From Musa acuminata AAA Group (Eukaryota > Streptophyta > Magnoliopsida > Zingiberales > Musaceae), in contig NC_088354.1 of NCBI RefSeq assembly GCF_036884655.1, positions 16,401,501-16,465,500 of the forward strand: a stretch of 64,000 bases of DNA, written 5' to 3'. This document shows, one piece after another, positions 23,943 to 36,417 of this stretch. Positions within the stretch are counted from its first letter, which is position 1. Each line of letters begins with the position of its first letter. Position numbers and translations under genes: made by a program. The notes beneath the pieces were generated by a model. That model ran no database searches, had not been told where the DNA came from, and saw only the letters and a list, made by a program, of their open reading frames with translations.

Positions 23943-25325
23943 TGTTGAATCTCGGATTTTGATGATGAAGTCAATTGTCATTTGTTATATAATCTATATG
24001 TTGAGATAAGTGTGCAGGATTAACTACGATGGAAGAAAGACATGCAGCAGGAGTTACGCCGGAGTCAAGACCATGATCACGTTAGGGGTTCGAGAGTTCG
24101 ACGGAAGTCCGGACAGTCGTCGGAGGTTCTGCAGGAACAAATCCAAGAAGTCCAGGAGCTTGCTAAAGAAGCTCATCGGAACTCGCCAAGTGGATCGTCG
24201 CAAGTCCAGGAGTTTGCTGGAAGTCCGCCGGAGCATCACTGAAGGTTCGTCGGATGTTCACTAGAAGTTCGCCGGAAGAAGCGATTGACGCACCGGAGCA
24301 AGTTGCAGTAAATGTCTTAAGAAATATCATAGTTAGTATATAGATTAAGTTAGGAATGGGAGGTGATCCCATTAACTTAATCTGGGGGCAATTGGGCCCT
24401 TGACATACCCAAATTGGGCCGAATGGATCAACCCATTCGGACCAGAATTCCTACCAGGCGATGGCACCGCCTAGGAGATGGTCTCCCAGGAAAGCTGGGC
24501 AGTGCAACCGCCCTAGTCAGACGGTGGCACCACTTGGGCTCAATCTTCGAGCGAGATTGGGCGGTACAACCGCCCTAGTCAAGCGGTGACTAGGGCGGTT
24601 GCACCGCTTGGGCTCAGTCTCCGAGCGAGACTGGGCGGTGCAACCACCCCTGTTAAATGGTGGCACCGCCCAGAGGCTCAGTCTCCGAGCTGCCAGGCAG
24701 TTGTACCACCCCAATTAAGAGGTAGTACTGCCAAGACCCCGAAAATCCGGGAAAAGATATTTTTGAGCTCCAAATTCAAACCAATTTGGGGCTATATATA
24801 CCCCACCCTTTCCTGCATGAAAGGGCACCGAAAATCCAATCTTAATCTATGATTTTTAGAGCTCAAAAGTGTTGTAAAGGCTAGAAGTTCTCCTCCCTCT
24901 TTTCTTCCAAGTTTTGATCTTTCAAGAGAGGAGAGAAAATTCTATAAGGGTTGTCTCCTAAGCCCGTCAAAAGTAGTGAAACTATAAAAGGGTGGTTGGC
25001 TTTCGCCTATTGAAGGAAGGCCTCTAGTGGACATCGGTGACCTCATCGGAGGAGGAAGCCAAAAGTGGATGTAAGTCAAGATTGACCGAACCACTCTAAA
25101 TCTCGGTTTGCATTTACTTTCTGTTCTCTATCTTAACTGCAAACTACCTCCATAGCTTTACTTTAACTGCACTTCACCTAATCTAAGTTAAAGCAATTTT
25201 TGAATCGGCTTTCATACTGAAATCGCTTTTAACATATGAACGCAGTTTTAATCGTCGAAATTTTTTCGCTACACTAATTCACCCCCCCCCCCCCCCCCCC
25301 CCTCTTAGTGCTCTTGATCCTAACA
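23943..25325 (+). repeat. 3' LTR of A
   Basis: It has the same ends as the 5' LTR. The palindromic tract lies at 24,460-24,735, the sense TATA-like ctatatataccccac is near 24,792, and an uninterrupted run of more than 20 C lies at about 25,280-25,302. Confidence 0.9.
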
Positions 25326-25687
25326 CTTTAGAATATCAACATGTTACAGTTTTGATTGATACTAGTAGCACTAATAATTTTTTGGACAGTAAGGTTGTCG
25401 ACCAATTGGCCTACCACATTAAAGACTGTAATAAATTTAAAGTAAAGGTCGTCGATGGATGGATTTTAACCTGTGACAGCAAGTGCTCAAAGATTAAACT
25501 GACTTTGCAGGGCCAAGAGTTGCTTGTGGACTTCTTTTTGCTACCCTTGGAAGACTTTGAAGTGGTGCTCGAAATTGAATGGCTATCAACTTTAAGTGAT
25601 GTTTCATGAAATTTTTCTAAACTAATCATGAAGTTTTTTATTAATGGAAAGTAGGTGATCCTAAAGAGAAGATGTGGAAGTAAGGTC
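25326..25687 (+). pseudogene. pol: Ty3/gypsy protease fragment of G
   Basis: The frame 25,352-25,609 reads MIDTSSTNNFLDSKV, the retropepsin active-site region (DTSST in place of the usual DSGAT), through EVVLEIEWLSTL, the conserved GxxWL-like end of the domain. It continues the G element interrupted by A. It ends at the target site of B (AGGTC 25,683-25,687). Confidence 0.8.
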
Positions 25688-27227
25688 TGTTAGGATCGGA
25701 GCGGCACTAAAAGGGGGGGGTGAATTAGTGCAGCGGATTAAAACTTCGGTTTTAGAAAATCTTTCGTACGATAAAAATAATGTTTCGTTTGAAACCATTT
25801 CAATTGCGTTGAAAGCACGTAATAAGATGAGGGCAGTGAACTTAGCAAAGTAAAGGTTTGTAGAAAGATAAATGCATAAACATAAACGCAAACCGGAGAT
25901 TACGCTGATTTTAAAGTGGGTCGGTCAAATGACCTACATCCACTTGCGAGGCCCCTCTTCGATGAGGCTCCCACCTTCCACTAGCAAATCTCTTGAAAGG
26001 GAAGGGTAAATACCCCTCTTACAACTCTTTACAAGCGGTTCACTCTCTTACAAATTTTCAGCAAGAAAGAAGGACGTGAACACTAGCAAAATGAAAACAA
26101 GATTAGCTAGGACTTTTCTAAGACCTTTCTCTCAAACACTTGCTGCTCAAAAAGTTGTATTCTCAGCTGAGACTTGAGGGGTATTTATAGGCCTCAAGAG
26201 GATTCAAATTTGGGCTCCAAAAATTTGAATTCTCTTATGTTCCCGATGCTGGCGGTGCCACCGCCCAGCCCAGGAGGTGTCACCACCCAGCTCTCAGGTG
26301 CTGGGCGGTGCCACCGCCTAGGCCAAATCAGCTCACTGGTTGGGCTCCAAACTTGGCCCAAACCAGTCCGAACTCAGGCCCAATTAGCCCCTATTTGGGT
26401 TATAGGATTAACACCTAATTCTAACCCTAATTAACGTGCTAACTACGAATTTAAAGACATTTTTCTAAGCTATTAGAAAGTTCGTAAGTCAAGACTTCTT
26501 CCGGAGAGCTTCCGGCGAACTTCCGGCGGTCTTCCGATAAACTCTCGGAAACCATTCTGCGGACTCCCGGCAAGCTCCTAGACTTCACGATTTGATCTTG
26601 GCGAGTTTCGATGAGCTTCTTCGGCAAGCTCCGATCTTTCTCGGCGAGCTCCGCGAACTTCCAACGAACCTTCCGGCGAGCTTCCGAAAAACCCTTCGGC
26701 AAGCTCCCTACTAATTCTTGGCTAGTTCCGGCAGCATTCCCGACGAACCTTCGGACTTCCGTCGAACTCTCGAACTCCCAACGAATCCTTCGCGCTTGAC
26801 TCCAGCACTTTGTTTCGCTTTATGTCTTCATCGTTATCGTAGTTAATCCTGCACACACAAACCAAAACTCAACTCCGATCTAGATAATTATTACAACGCG
26901 AATTGACATTCTGTTACCCGGCATGTCATTGGTTGGCGCTTCGTCCGATTCTTCGGTGCATCGTCCTCTCTTGCGGCTTGTTGCCCAATCGGCGGTTGAC
27001 CTCCGCAACCCCGATATCCTTGGCGTAATTTCGCTCTCCTTGGCCCGATGCCCGACATCCGAAGCATTCAGCCATCCAATATCCTGACATGATCTCTTCC
27101 GGCGCAACGTCAATTCCTCCTGCGTCAACTGTCTAAACCTGATCGAGTAGACCTGCATCACTCAAAATGCAGTTTAAATTATAAACACATATCAAGTGGT
27201 TTCATCATCAAAATACGAGATTCAACA
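25688..27227 (-). repeat. 3' LTR of B
   Basis: The LTR is bounded by TGTTAGGATCGG and GATTCAACA. The palindrome tract (26,250-26,320) is one unit shorter than in the other LTR of B. The adjacent atctccccctttt (27,228-27,240) is the complement of the 3' polypurine tract. Confidence 0.92.
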
Positions 27228-30140
27228 ATCTCCCCCTTTTGATGATGACAACCACTTGATGACGAAGTTAACCTTAACTCCCGAAGTTTAAACAAACTCC
27301 CCCTATCAATATGCCATATTGATAGAACCTTGAATTCAAACTAAATTCAAGTCATTGCAATATTCATCATGAATACTTGCAACACATCATCATGAACATA
27401 TGCATAAACTTATGCATATCATGTCATCAACATACTTCTCCCCCTTTATCATCAACAAAAAGGAGAAGTACAACTATTCTTTGTGTTTGTAATATAAGTT
27501 CAACTCATTGCATGAAAAACATAATATTAAGTTTTATCATCATGCTGTTTTGAAGCTAGAAAATTTAGCAAGTAATGCATCATGCTTAGGACATTCAAGC
27601 TATCAAGTTTTAGATATGCAAGTTTTACAGCATACAAGATAGCACTTTTGGTAATGTTCAAGATAGTAAGTTCTACATCATGCAAGCTAGCAATATTGAG
27701 ATGTTCAAGAAAGCAACTCTTGCTTCTTGAAATATGCAAATTTGTCGAGTTTTGCTAGATGTGCAAGTTAGCATTTTTGCCTCTTAAGATAGGAAAGATA
27801 GCACATTTGCTTCTTCTGAGATAGCAACTTTTTGCTTCTCTTTAGACTACAAGCTAGCAATTTTTACGATATGTAAGTTTCACAATATACAAGCTAGCAA
27901 AAATTTCGAAAGCAAATGCAAGATAGCTTTCTTGTGTAAGCTCATAATTCTTGCTTCCTATTGCAATGTGCAAGTTGCAAGTTTTGCTTCTTGAGATAGG
28001 CAAGATAACACTTTTGCAATTTTTGTTTCTTAAGATAGGCAAGCTTGTGAAGTTCAAAATAACAAGCTCTTTCTTCTAGAAGTGCCATTTTTGCTTTCTT
28101 TGCAAAGTGTAAGCTAGCAAAATGTTTGAAAAAGTGATCAAGTTTTGCAACATACAAGCTAGCAAAAATGCCAAACTAGCAAGAGATAATGTTTTACATG
28201 AGGCAAGCAAACAATTTAGCAAATGTTACATTTGCATCTTCTCTTTTGAGAAGTGCAATTTTTGCTTTCATCTTGAATTGTGCAAGCTAGTTAGTTTGCC
28301 TCTTTTCATGATGTCCACGCTAGAAATTCTTGCTCCCCCTTTGTCATTGTCAAAAAGAAGGGAAGACCCTTATATCAATTTTCATATTATGACAAAGATA
28401 AGTATCATTCTTATTTATGCATCATTATATATTCAAATTAAAACATACACAATTTCAATAACCTTATTTTTCATGCACAATACCGAAAAATAAATCAATC
28501 ATCATTAATAAGCATATCATACATGATACTCAAACATTAAAATTTTCAAGCATTTATCAACATGTTGATCATGATACCAAACATTCATCATTTCAAGCAT
28601 TTCAATCATTGTTTCAATCATCACTATAACTCATCATGCACAAAATGTAAAATCATCTAACATGATACAAACATTTATTTTCAAAATGTTTATCACTATT
28701 TTCATGTATGATAATAAAGTATTCATGATGCATATATCATCACAATACAAAGCAATTGCATGCATAATTTTAAATTATAAATATTTCAAATCATGAAGAT
28801 ATTAACTTGTCAAATTTCATCCGATCATTCATGATTATAACTTTTCATTTGTATACATCAAAATAATATCAAGAGTATTTCATGCATAATTTTAATCACC
28901 ACATAAGGAATATCAAGAAGAAAGTAATTGGGTGATGCGATAAACATTTCATGAATACAAGGAATTATATAAAAATCATATCATGAAAGATTAGAACATA
29001 TGAATACCAAAAGGCATGATTTCTTTTTGAAAAACCTACTCATAAATAATCAAAAGAAAATCTTAGGAGATCGATTAATGAAAAAATCTTGATTCATAAT
29101 AAATCTTAATTTGTAAATATCACGGAATCAAGATCATGATTTTGAATAAAACTCATTCAAATTCAAATCATCCAAATCATCAAAATCTCAACATTTCTTT
29201 CAAGAGATTCAAAATGGCATAGATAGTTTTATTGGCCTCTTAGGTAGAAATCAATAAGATAGAGGATTACATTTCATTTTTATAAATTTCTATTCATGTG
29301 ATTTGCTTCTTATGAGCATGCCTTAGTCTTTATATGCCAAATCAGTATAAGCATTAAAGTTCAAGATGTAAAGGCAAAATCTTATAAGACAACTCATTTA
29401 TAAAATATTCATTATGTTTATTTTTATGAGATTCATAAGATTGGTAAAATAAATTCATTAATCTCAATAGAATAGAAAATTCATTTCCATTTCATACAAT
29501 TGATTTCATGTGAGAGTGTTCTAGTCTTTTTGTGAAAACATTGTATCATCATTTAAAGTCAAAACATAAGTTTCATCATAAAGCCGTCAAGACCAAACAC
29601 ATCAAAAATAAAACATCATGATATCACATCTATCATCAAAAGACTATCAAGAAATTCATACATAGATGTACATGCACTATGTCATCTTAATATGTCATGA
29701 GAATGTCATCTTAATTCGTCATAAAAATAATTAAACCAAAAATATGTTAATCCAAAATGAGAGTATCAAATCAACATTTACTTCAAAAACTCATGCATGA
29801 CATAAAATCATCAAAATACACATGCATGGATTAATCCTAAGCATTATCACATATCATATAACTATAATCCATAATGTTGTATACATCATTCAACATTTCA
29901 AAACATAACATGCATGAAACCTTAGCAATATACTTTTCATTGATCAAATTTTTAATTTTTTCAAAGATGCTAAAAAAGAAAAACATGATATAATTTTTGA
30001 AAAATAATTTTTTTTTATTTCCTATTCCTACTATCTAAATTAAGAACTCATGAAAAACTTCAAGTAATTTCAAAATAATTCAAGAGAGTTGAGTTACTTA
30101 CCTTGTAGTCGAAGCCCGTCAAAGCCCAATTCGCCGTTTC
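27228..30140 (-). other. AT-rich non-coding internal region of B
   Basis: No coding sequence is visible. Extra polypurine tracts (complement) lie at about 27,431-27,450 and 28,331-28,350. Between 27,540 and 28,300 there is a degenerate tandem theme of 40-50 bp built on aagctagca / cttttgcttcttgagat, also seen in C (33,200-33,410) and E (47,780-48,110). The rest is atcatgcat/tcaaat-rich with no clear signal. Confidence 0.75.
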
Positions 30141-30155
30141 ACCTTTGGAAGTTCT

Positions 30156-31004
30156 TCATTCATCCTTGGGTGCCTTCATTTTCTTTGGCCTCTTCCTCCA
30201 TTCAAGTTCATTGTTTATTTTATATTTTTGTTTAATGAACTTATTAAGAGTTGGTGTTCGAAGTTCAAGTTCATCATTGTCTTCATCACTTGAGTCATCG
30301 CTCAAGTGGTATTCATTTGTCCGAGGTTCCAAATCCTTCCTGTTCTTTGGAAGGTGGTTCAAGTGTTCATTGTGTTCATCATGTGCATTGCGCACCATTT
30401 CTATTGTCATTAATGAGCCGATAAGTTCTTCAAGTGGAAAAATATTTAAATCTTTTGTTTCTTGTATTGCCGTTACTTTTGATTCCCAAGCTTTAGAAAG
30501 TGATCGTAAAACTTTACTAACAAGTTCAAAATTCGAGAAACATTTGCCAAAAGCTTGTAAACCATTGACGACATTCGTGAAACGGGTGTACATGTCAACA
30601 ATGGTTTCGCTCGGCTTCATTTGAAAAAGCTCAAAATCATGCATTAAAATATTGATTTTCGAATCTTTAACTCTAGAAGTGCCTTCGTGTGTGATTTCAA
30701 GAGTGTGCCATATGTCGAAAGCCGTTTCGCATAAAGAAACCCGATTGAACTCATTTTTGTCCAAAGCGCAAAATAAGGCATTCATAGCATTTGCGTTTAA
30801 AGAAAACATCTTCTTCTCCAAAACATTCCATTGGTTCATTGGAAGAGAAGACATTTCAAATCCATTTTCGACTATGTGTCATAAATTCAAATCCAAAGAA
30901 AGTAAGAAAACTCTCATTCGAGTTTTCCAATAAGTGTAGTTCGTCCCATTGAAAAATGGAGGACAAATGAGAGAGTGACCCTCTTGAAAGCCGTAAAGAG
31001 CCAT
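30156..31004 (-). pseudogene. gag: Sirevirus Gag of B, one stop and C-terminal truncation
   Basis: The start is the ATG at 31,004 (MALYGFQEGHSL). One in-frame TGA at about 30,881 sits where relatives have Trp. The frame then runs uninterrupted from 30,854 to 30,156 through the gag core. It ends KAPKDE without either zinc knuckle. Downstream bases (about 30,080-30,150) still resemble the post-knuckle part seen in E, so an internal piece with the knuckle was lost. Confidence 0.88.
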
Positions 31005-31054
31005 TTCTATTTGGGTGTTAAACCAAGGTAGAAAAACGTGACTCTGATACCAAT

Positions 31055-32619
31055 TGTTAGGATCGGAGCGGCACTAAGAGGGGGGGGGGTGAATTAGTGC
31101 AGCGGATTAAAACTTCGGTTTTAGAAAATCTTTCGTACGATAAAAATAATGTTTCGTTTGAAACCGTTTCAATTGCGTTGAAAGCGTACGTAATAAGATG
31201 AGGGCAGTGAACTTAGCAAAGTAAAGGTTTGCAGAAAAATAAATGCATAAACATAAACGTAAACCGGAGATTACGCCGATTTTAAAGTGGTTCGGTCAAA
31301 TGACCTACATCCACTTGCGAGGCCCCTCTTCGATGAGGCTCCCACCTTCCACTAGCAAATCTCTTGAAAGGGAAGGGTAAATACCCCTCTTACAACTCTT
31401 TACAAGCGGTTCACTCTCTTACAAATTTTCAGCAAGAAAGAAGGACGTGAACACTAGCAAAATGAAAACAAGATTAGCTAGGACTTTTCTAAGACCTTTC
31501 TCTCAAACACTTGCTGCTCAAAAAGTTGTATTCTCAGCTGAGACTTGAGGGGTATTTATAGGCCTCAAGAGGATTCAAATTTGGGCTCCAAAAATTTGAA
31601 TTCTCTTATGTTCCCGATGCTGGCGGTGCCACCGCCCAGCCAAACGGTGCCACCGCCCAACCCAGGAGGTGTCACCGCCCAACTCTCGGGTGTTGGGCGG
31701 TGCCACCGCCTAGGCCAAATTAGCTCACTGGTTGGGCTCCAAACTTGGCCCAAACCAGTCCGAACTCGGGCCCAATTAGCCCCTACTTGGGTTATAGGAT
31801 TAACACCTAATTCTAACCCTAATTAACGTGCTAACTACGAATTTAAAGACATTTTTCTAAGCTATTAGAAAGTTCATAAGTCAAGACTTCTTCCGGCGAG
31901 CTTCCGGCGAACTTCCGGCGGTCTTCCGATAAACTCTCGGAAACCATTCTGCGGACTCCCGGCAAGCTCCTAGACTTCACGATTTAATCTTGGCGAGTTC
32001 CGATGAGCTTCTTCGGCAAGCTCTGATCTTTCTCGGCGAGCTCCGCGAACTTCCAACGAACCTTCCGGCGAGCTTCCGAAAAACCCTTCGGCAAGCTCCC
32101 TACTCATTCTTGGCTAGTTCCGGTAGCATTCCCGACGAACCTTCGGACTTCCGTCGAACTCTTGAACTCCCAACGAATCTTTCGTGCTTGACTCCCGCAC
32201 TTTGTTTCACTTTATGTCTTCATCGTTATCGTAGTTAATCCTACACACACAAACCAAAACTCAACTTCTATCTAGACAATTATTACAACGCGAATTGACA
32301 TTCTGTTGCCCGGCATGTCTTTGGTTGGCACTTCGTCTGATTCTTCGATACATCGTCCTCTCTTGCGGCTTGTTGCCCAATCGGTGGTTGACCTCCGCAA
32401 CCCCGATATCCTTGGCGCAATTTCGCTCTCCTTGGCCCGATGCCCGACATCCGAAGCATTCAGCCATCCAATATCCTGACATGATCTCTTCCGGCGCAAC
32501 GTCAATTCCTCCTGCGTCAACTGTCTAAACCTGATCGAGTAGACCTGCATCACTCAAAATGCAGTTTAAATTATAAACACATATCAAGTGGTTTCATCAT
32601 CAAAATACGAGATTCAACA
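31055..32619 (-). repeat. 5' LTR of B
   Basis: It starts TGTTAGGATCGG and ends GATTCAACA. The palindromic tract is at 31,621-31,720 and the sense TATA is the complement of ggggtatttata near 31,550. It is closely similar to the LTR of I, so I and B form one subfamily. Confidence 0.92.
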
Positions 32620-32844
32620 AGGTCACAACTGCCACTAGCCATCAGATGGAGAGGGTTCTTCAGAAGACTACAACACCAAAAGGCTAACCTATTGCTTACA
32701 CCATCAAGAAGTGGAGACCGTATTTACTCGATCAATGGGTTGTCATGCATCGCAGATACCCTGTTACTGAAGTGTTGAAAGAGAAACTCCCTGAGTTTGA
32801 TTGTGCTCAACCTTGAGATAAGGCTGATTTAAAGAGGAAGGAAT
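32620..32844 (+). pseudogene. pol: fused pol tail of G
   Basis: The segment begins with the second AGGTC target copy. Plus-strand frames recall the RNase H phrase KKWRPYLLDQ followed closely by a YPVTEVLKEKLPEF segment like the end of a chromodomain. The two are juxtaposed by an internal deletion. The polypurine tract tttaaagaggaaggaa ends at the 3' LTR. Confidence 0.55.
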
Positions 32845-33152
32845 TGTTAGGACCCTTTTATTTTATGAGCTTTTGAATAATTTTTATTAAGTTTGTTTAG
32901 TTCAAATAGAGTCGGGTAGAAGTTTATTTAATATTTATTTATTATTAAGAGTCTAAGTCCTGGTGGACTCTAGGTGGAATTATATAAATAGTGATGTAAT
33001 CGTTTCTTTTGGGTAAACAATAAAATATTATTTAGTCTTTTGACAAACTCTAAAGATTGATCCCCTCGAAGTGATCAAGGAGGCTGATCCTCTCAAAGTG
33101 ACCATTCCCTTTTCTCCCCTGTCTTCCATAATAAAACCCTAGGGTCTTATCA
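32845..33152 (+). repeat. 3' LTR of G
   Basis: It starts TGTTAGGACCC and ends GTCTTATCA. It matches 14,347-14,681 with a few differences, including loss of one of the repeated gatcccctcgaagtgatc blocks. It is followed by the CATAA target copy. Confidence 0.9.
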
Positions 33153-33157
33153 CATAA

Positions 33158-33864
33158 TTTCAAATCTTTGTATAATTTCAAGTTTTTGAAACATTATTGC
33201 ATATATCATCACTTTAGAACATGCAAACTAGCAAGTTTTAGAGATGTGAAAGTTAGCAATATGTGTAAGCTAGCAATTCTCTTTTGAGATATGCAAGTTT
33301 GTAAGTTTTGATTCTTGAGGTGGACAAGTTAGCACTTTGCTTCTCTTGAGATTGCAAGCTAGCATTTTTTATTTTCTTGAGATGTGCAAGATAGCACTTC
33401 TCTTTCTCCCCTTTGTCATTATATAAAAAAAGTAGAGGGGAAGAATTTAATGGTGCAAAAATTTCAATCGTCACATGAATCCGAAATATCATGTTATGAA
33501 TCCAAAATGTCATGAATCATTTTGACAAGTCTTCTTAAAGTGAAAAGACTCAAGTCATGAAAACTCAAGAGAATCATAGGAAATCAATGGTGCAAAAATT
33601 TCAACCATCACATGAACGAAAGAAAGATTAAGTCATGAATCCGAAAGTCCATAAATCAAAGCTCTACTTTTGCAAATAGAAAGAGGAAGGATTCATGATC
33701 ATCACATGAAAAATAAAAGATCAAGTTGTGAATACCATATCTCTTTTTATGTAAATAACAAGAAGAAGGAATGAAAGGAAACAATCTTGATTTAAAAGGA
33801 AAACTCAAGTTACAAAAAACTGAGAAATCAAAAAAATGTATAAGATGAATTCATGCATTAGGAA
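33158..33864 (-). other. 3' non-coding region of C, second piece
   Basis: This continues 13,950-14,346. It contains the degenerate aagctagcaa/tctcttgagatatgcaag repeat theme (33,200-33,410) and an extra polypurine tract complement (ctcccctttgtcatta, 33,404-33,420). The word tggtgcaaaaatttcaaccatcacatgaa occurs at about 33,451 and 33,580. No coding sequence. Confidence 0.65.
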
Positions 33865-34200
33865 GATTTAACATGCTTAAAATCAAATTGTTCCTCATTT
33901 AATAGTTTTGTAAAGATATCAGCTAATTGATGTTTTGTATCAATAAATTTTAGAGATATATCATGGTTATTAACATGATCTCTAATAAAATGATGACTAA
34001 TATCAATATGTTTAGTTCTTGAGTGTTGAATAAGATTGTTTATTGAACAAATAGCACTAGTATTATCATATTTTATAGGGATTTTTTAATAAATTTTATA
34101 GTCTTCTAAAGTATTTTTCATCCAAATAACTTGTGCACAACATGTACATGTTGCTACATATTCAACTTCAACCGTAGATAATGCAACCAAATTTTATTTT
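33865..34200 (-). pseudogene. pol: RNase H C-terminal part of C
   Basis: Minus-strand reading from 34,200 gives the RNase H end: [44 protein letters not shown], then [10 protein letters not shown] and EEQFDF. One TAA interrupts it. It is cut exactly by solo LTR D and continues at 35,787. ATTTT at 34,196-34,200 is the target copy. Confidence 0.88.
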
Positions 34201-35781
34201 TGTTGAATCTCAGATTTTGATGATGAAACCAATTGATAAATGTTTATGATTTAATCTACGTTTTTAGTGACGCAGGATGCTTCGATCAGGATGAGATAAT
34301 TAAAGTAGGAAGAATCATGTTGGGCCAAAGGAAAACATGTTAGATGATTGGACGTCGGGCCGGAGGATCAGTCGATGTATCGACAGAAGGCTTTGGGCCA
34401 TAGATTCGGGCATCGAGCCAAGAAGAGCGAATATTGAGCCAAGGATATCGGAGTTGCGGAGTCAACTGACCGATTGGGCAATGTCGCAAGAGAGGACGAT
34501 GTGCCAAAGAATCGGACGAAGCGTCGATGGGCCACTGGCATACCGGACAACATGATTCATGATTAGTAATAATTGTCTAGATCAAAGTGTGTTTTACATA
34601 TGCAGGATTAACTACTATAGCAAGGCATAAAGCAAAATGAAGTCCCGGAGTCAAGGACGCGATTTCGTTGGGAGTTCGAGAGTTCGTCGGAAGTCCAAAC
34701 GTTCGTCGAAACTTCTGCAGGAACCAGTTGATAAGTCCAAGAGCTTGCTAGAAGAAGCTCGTCGGAACTCGCCAAGAAGATCATCGTGAAGTTTAGGAGC
34801 TTGCCGGAAGTCCATTGGAACATTTCCGGGAGAACGTCGGAAGTTCGCCGGAAGATCGTCGGAAGCTCGTCAAAAGAAACCAAGACCTAGGGACTTGTTT
34901 AGCTTAAGTATGCCTTAGATTTTGTAGTTAACACGTAATTGAGATTGGATTTGGGCCAACCTAATTATGGGCCAGTTGGGCCCATGTAAGGACTATGTTG
35001 GGCCCAATGAAAGGCCCAAACAGTGACCCAAAAAGTTGCACCATCGTGGCACAATCTTCGAGACTATGTCAGGCGATGGTACCGCCCCTGACAAGGTGCC
35101 AGGTGGTGGTACCGTCTAGTGTCCTAGTGTCAAGTGGTGATACCGCCCATTGCAATGTTAGTGTCAGACTGACACTGACGGTGGTACCGCCTAGCATAGG
35201 CGGTGGTATCGCCCGGACCCAGGAAACCCGGGATAAGATATTTTTAGGCTCCAAGTTTGAATCAACTTGAAGCCTATAAATACCCCTCTCATCCTTGGTT
35301 AAAATAGACAAGCACAGAGAATTTAAAAAGGGAAAAATGATGTTGTAATCTCTTGTGAGAATCCTCCTCTTCAAAGTTCTAAGTGTTAGAATAGTTTGAG
35401 AGAGGAGTGAGTGCTTGTAAGGGTTGTCTCCTAAACCCAATAAAAGGAGAAGAGGGGTGTAAGAAGGAGGTTGATCTTCGCCTATAAAGGAAGATCGATA
35501 GTGGATGTCGGTGTCCTCGACGGAAGAGGAATCAACGAAGTGGATGTAGGTCACGACGATCGAACCACTCTAAAATCTAGTTTGCATTTCGTCTTAAGCA
35601 ATTTACTTTACTACAAACCATTTTACTTTCTTACTGCCTTCAATACATTTATGAACACGCTTTCAAGTTAAATATTTCCGAGTTTGGCTTTTATCGTATG
35701 AAAAGTTTTCGAAACCGACGTATTTTACCGCTGTACTAATTCACACCCTCCCCCCTCTTAGTGTCAACTATTTTCCTAACA
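34201..35781 (+). repeat. solo LTR D (Sirevirus), plus strand
   Basis: The LTR runs TGTTGAATCTCAG to TTTTCCTAACA and is flanked by exact ATTTT duplications (34,196-34,200 and 35,782-35,786). No internal sequence remains, as expected after recombination between two LTRs of one insertion. The palindromic tract is at 35,070-35,215 and the TATA gcctataaatacccctc is at about 35,272-35,288. Confidence 0.92.
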
Positions 35782-35786
35782 ATTTT

Positions 35787-36412
35787 TTGGAAGACTAAGA
35801 AACAAGAGAATGTAGATTTTCTATTCCATATGTAGATTTTCTATCTATTCTACATCCACCAAAGTCAACATTGGTATAAGCAATTAATTCAAAATTTTTA
35901 GGATTTGAATACCATAATCCTAGATTAGGAGTTCCTTTTAGATATCTAAAAATCCTCTTAACAGCTTTTAGATGAGATTGCTTGGGATTAGATTGAAATC
36001 TAGTACATAATCCAACACGAAACATAATATCAGGTCTAGTTACTGTGATGTATAGTAAATTACCTATCATACCCCTATAAGTTTTTTGATTAAAATATTC
36101 TTTATCAATGTCCATATCCAATTTTGTAGAAGTGATCATTGGTGTATTGATAGTCTTAACACTTTCCATATTAAATCATTTTAATAGATCTAAAGCATAC
36201 TTAGTTTGACTCACAAAGTTTCTATTACTAAGTTATTTAATTTATAATCCTAGGAAAAAAGTTAATTCACCCATTACACTTATTTCAGATTCTTGGCTCA
36301 TACTATTGACAAAGATCCATGCAAAGACTCATTTGAAGAACCAAAAATGATATCATCAACATAAATTTGAACTATAAGAAAATTATTTTCAAAATATCTA
36401 ATAAACAATATG
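35787..36412 (-). pseudogene. pol: RT end and RNase H start of C
   Basis: The minus-strand frame 36,169-35,795 (124 codons) includes [38 protein letters not shown] and the DRKST motif of RNase H. Further right (36,400-36,170) broken frames carry the [14 protein letters not shown] catalytic block. It is cut on the right by element E (target GTATC 36,413-36,417). Confidence 0.88.
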
Positions 36413-36417
36413 GTATC

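Larger units (their letters stand above)
16704..25325 (+). mobile_element. Sirevirus element A, full-length but degraded
   Basis: An 8.6-kb plus-strand copy with both LTRs, primer site, gag, complete pol order (PR-IN-RT-RH), 3' non-coding region and polypurine tract. It sits inside G. The flanking 5-mers are CTTTG (16,699-16,703) and CTTTA (25,326-25,330), a duplication with one mismatch. gag and pol contain at least eight stops and frameshifts, so it is not autonomous. The two LTRs differ visibly (substitutions, a duplicated block), so it is older than B or F. Confidence 0.9.
25688..32619 (-). mobile_element. Sirevirus element B, pol-less, minus strand
   Basis: The element has complete LTRs at both ends and an exact AGGTC duplication (25,683-25,687 and 32,620-32,624) inside G. 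The LTRs look nearly identical by eye, so it is recent. Inside are a primer site (complement of 31,041-31,052), a truncated gag and about 2.9 kb of AT-rich non-coding DNA. Protease, integrase, RT and RNase H are absent, so it would depend on another copy for movement. Confidence 0.9.
14347..33152 (+). mobile_element. Ty3/gypsy element G, Reina-like chromovirus, carrying nested A and B
   Basis: The outer boundaries are short LTRs of about 335 and 308 bp, flanked by an exact CATAA duplication (14,342-14,346 and 33,153-33,157). G's own sequence is 14,347-16,703, 25,326-25,687 and 32,620-33,152. It keeps gag and a protease fragment but has lost nearly all of RT, RNase H and integrase. That loss is not explained by B, because B left an exact 5-bp duplication at the same junction. 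The zinc-knuckle style (CWHCDEKWCREH) and short LTRs fit the Reina group of chromoviruses by family knowledge. Confidence 0.85.
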
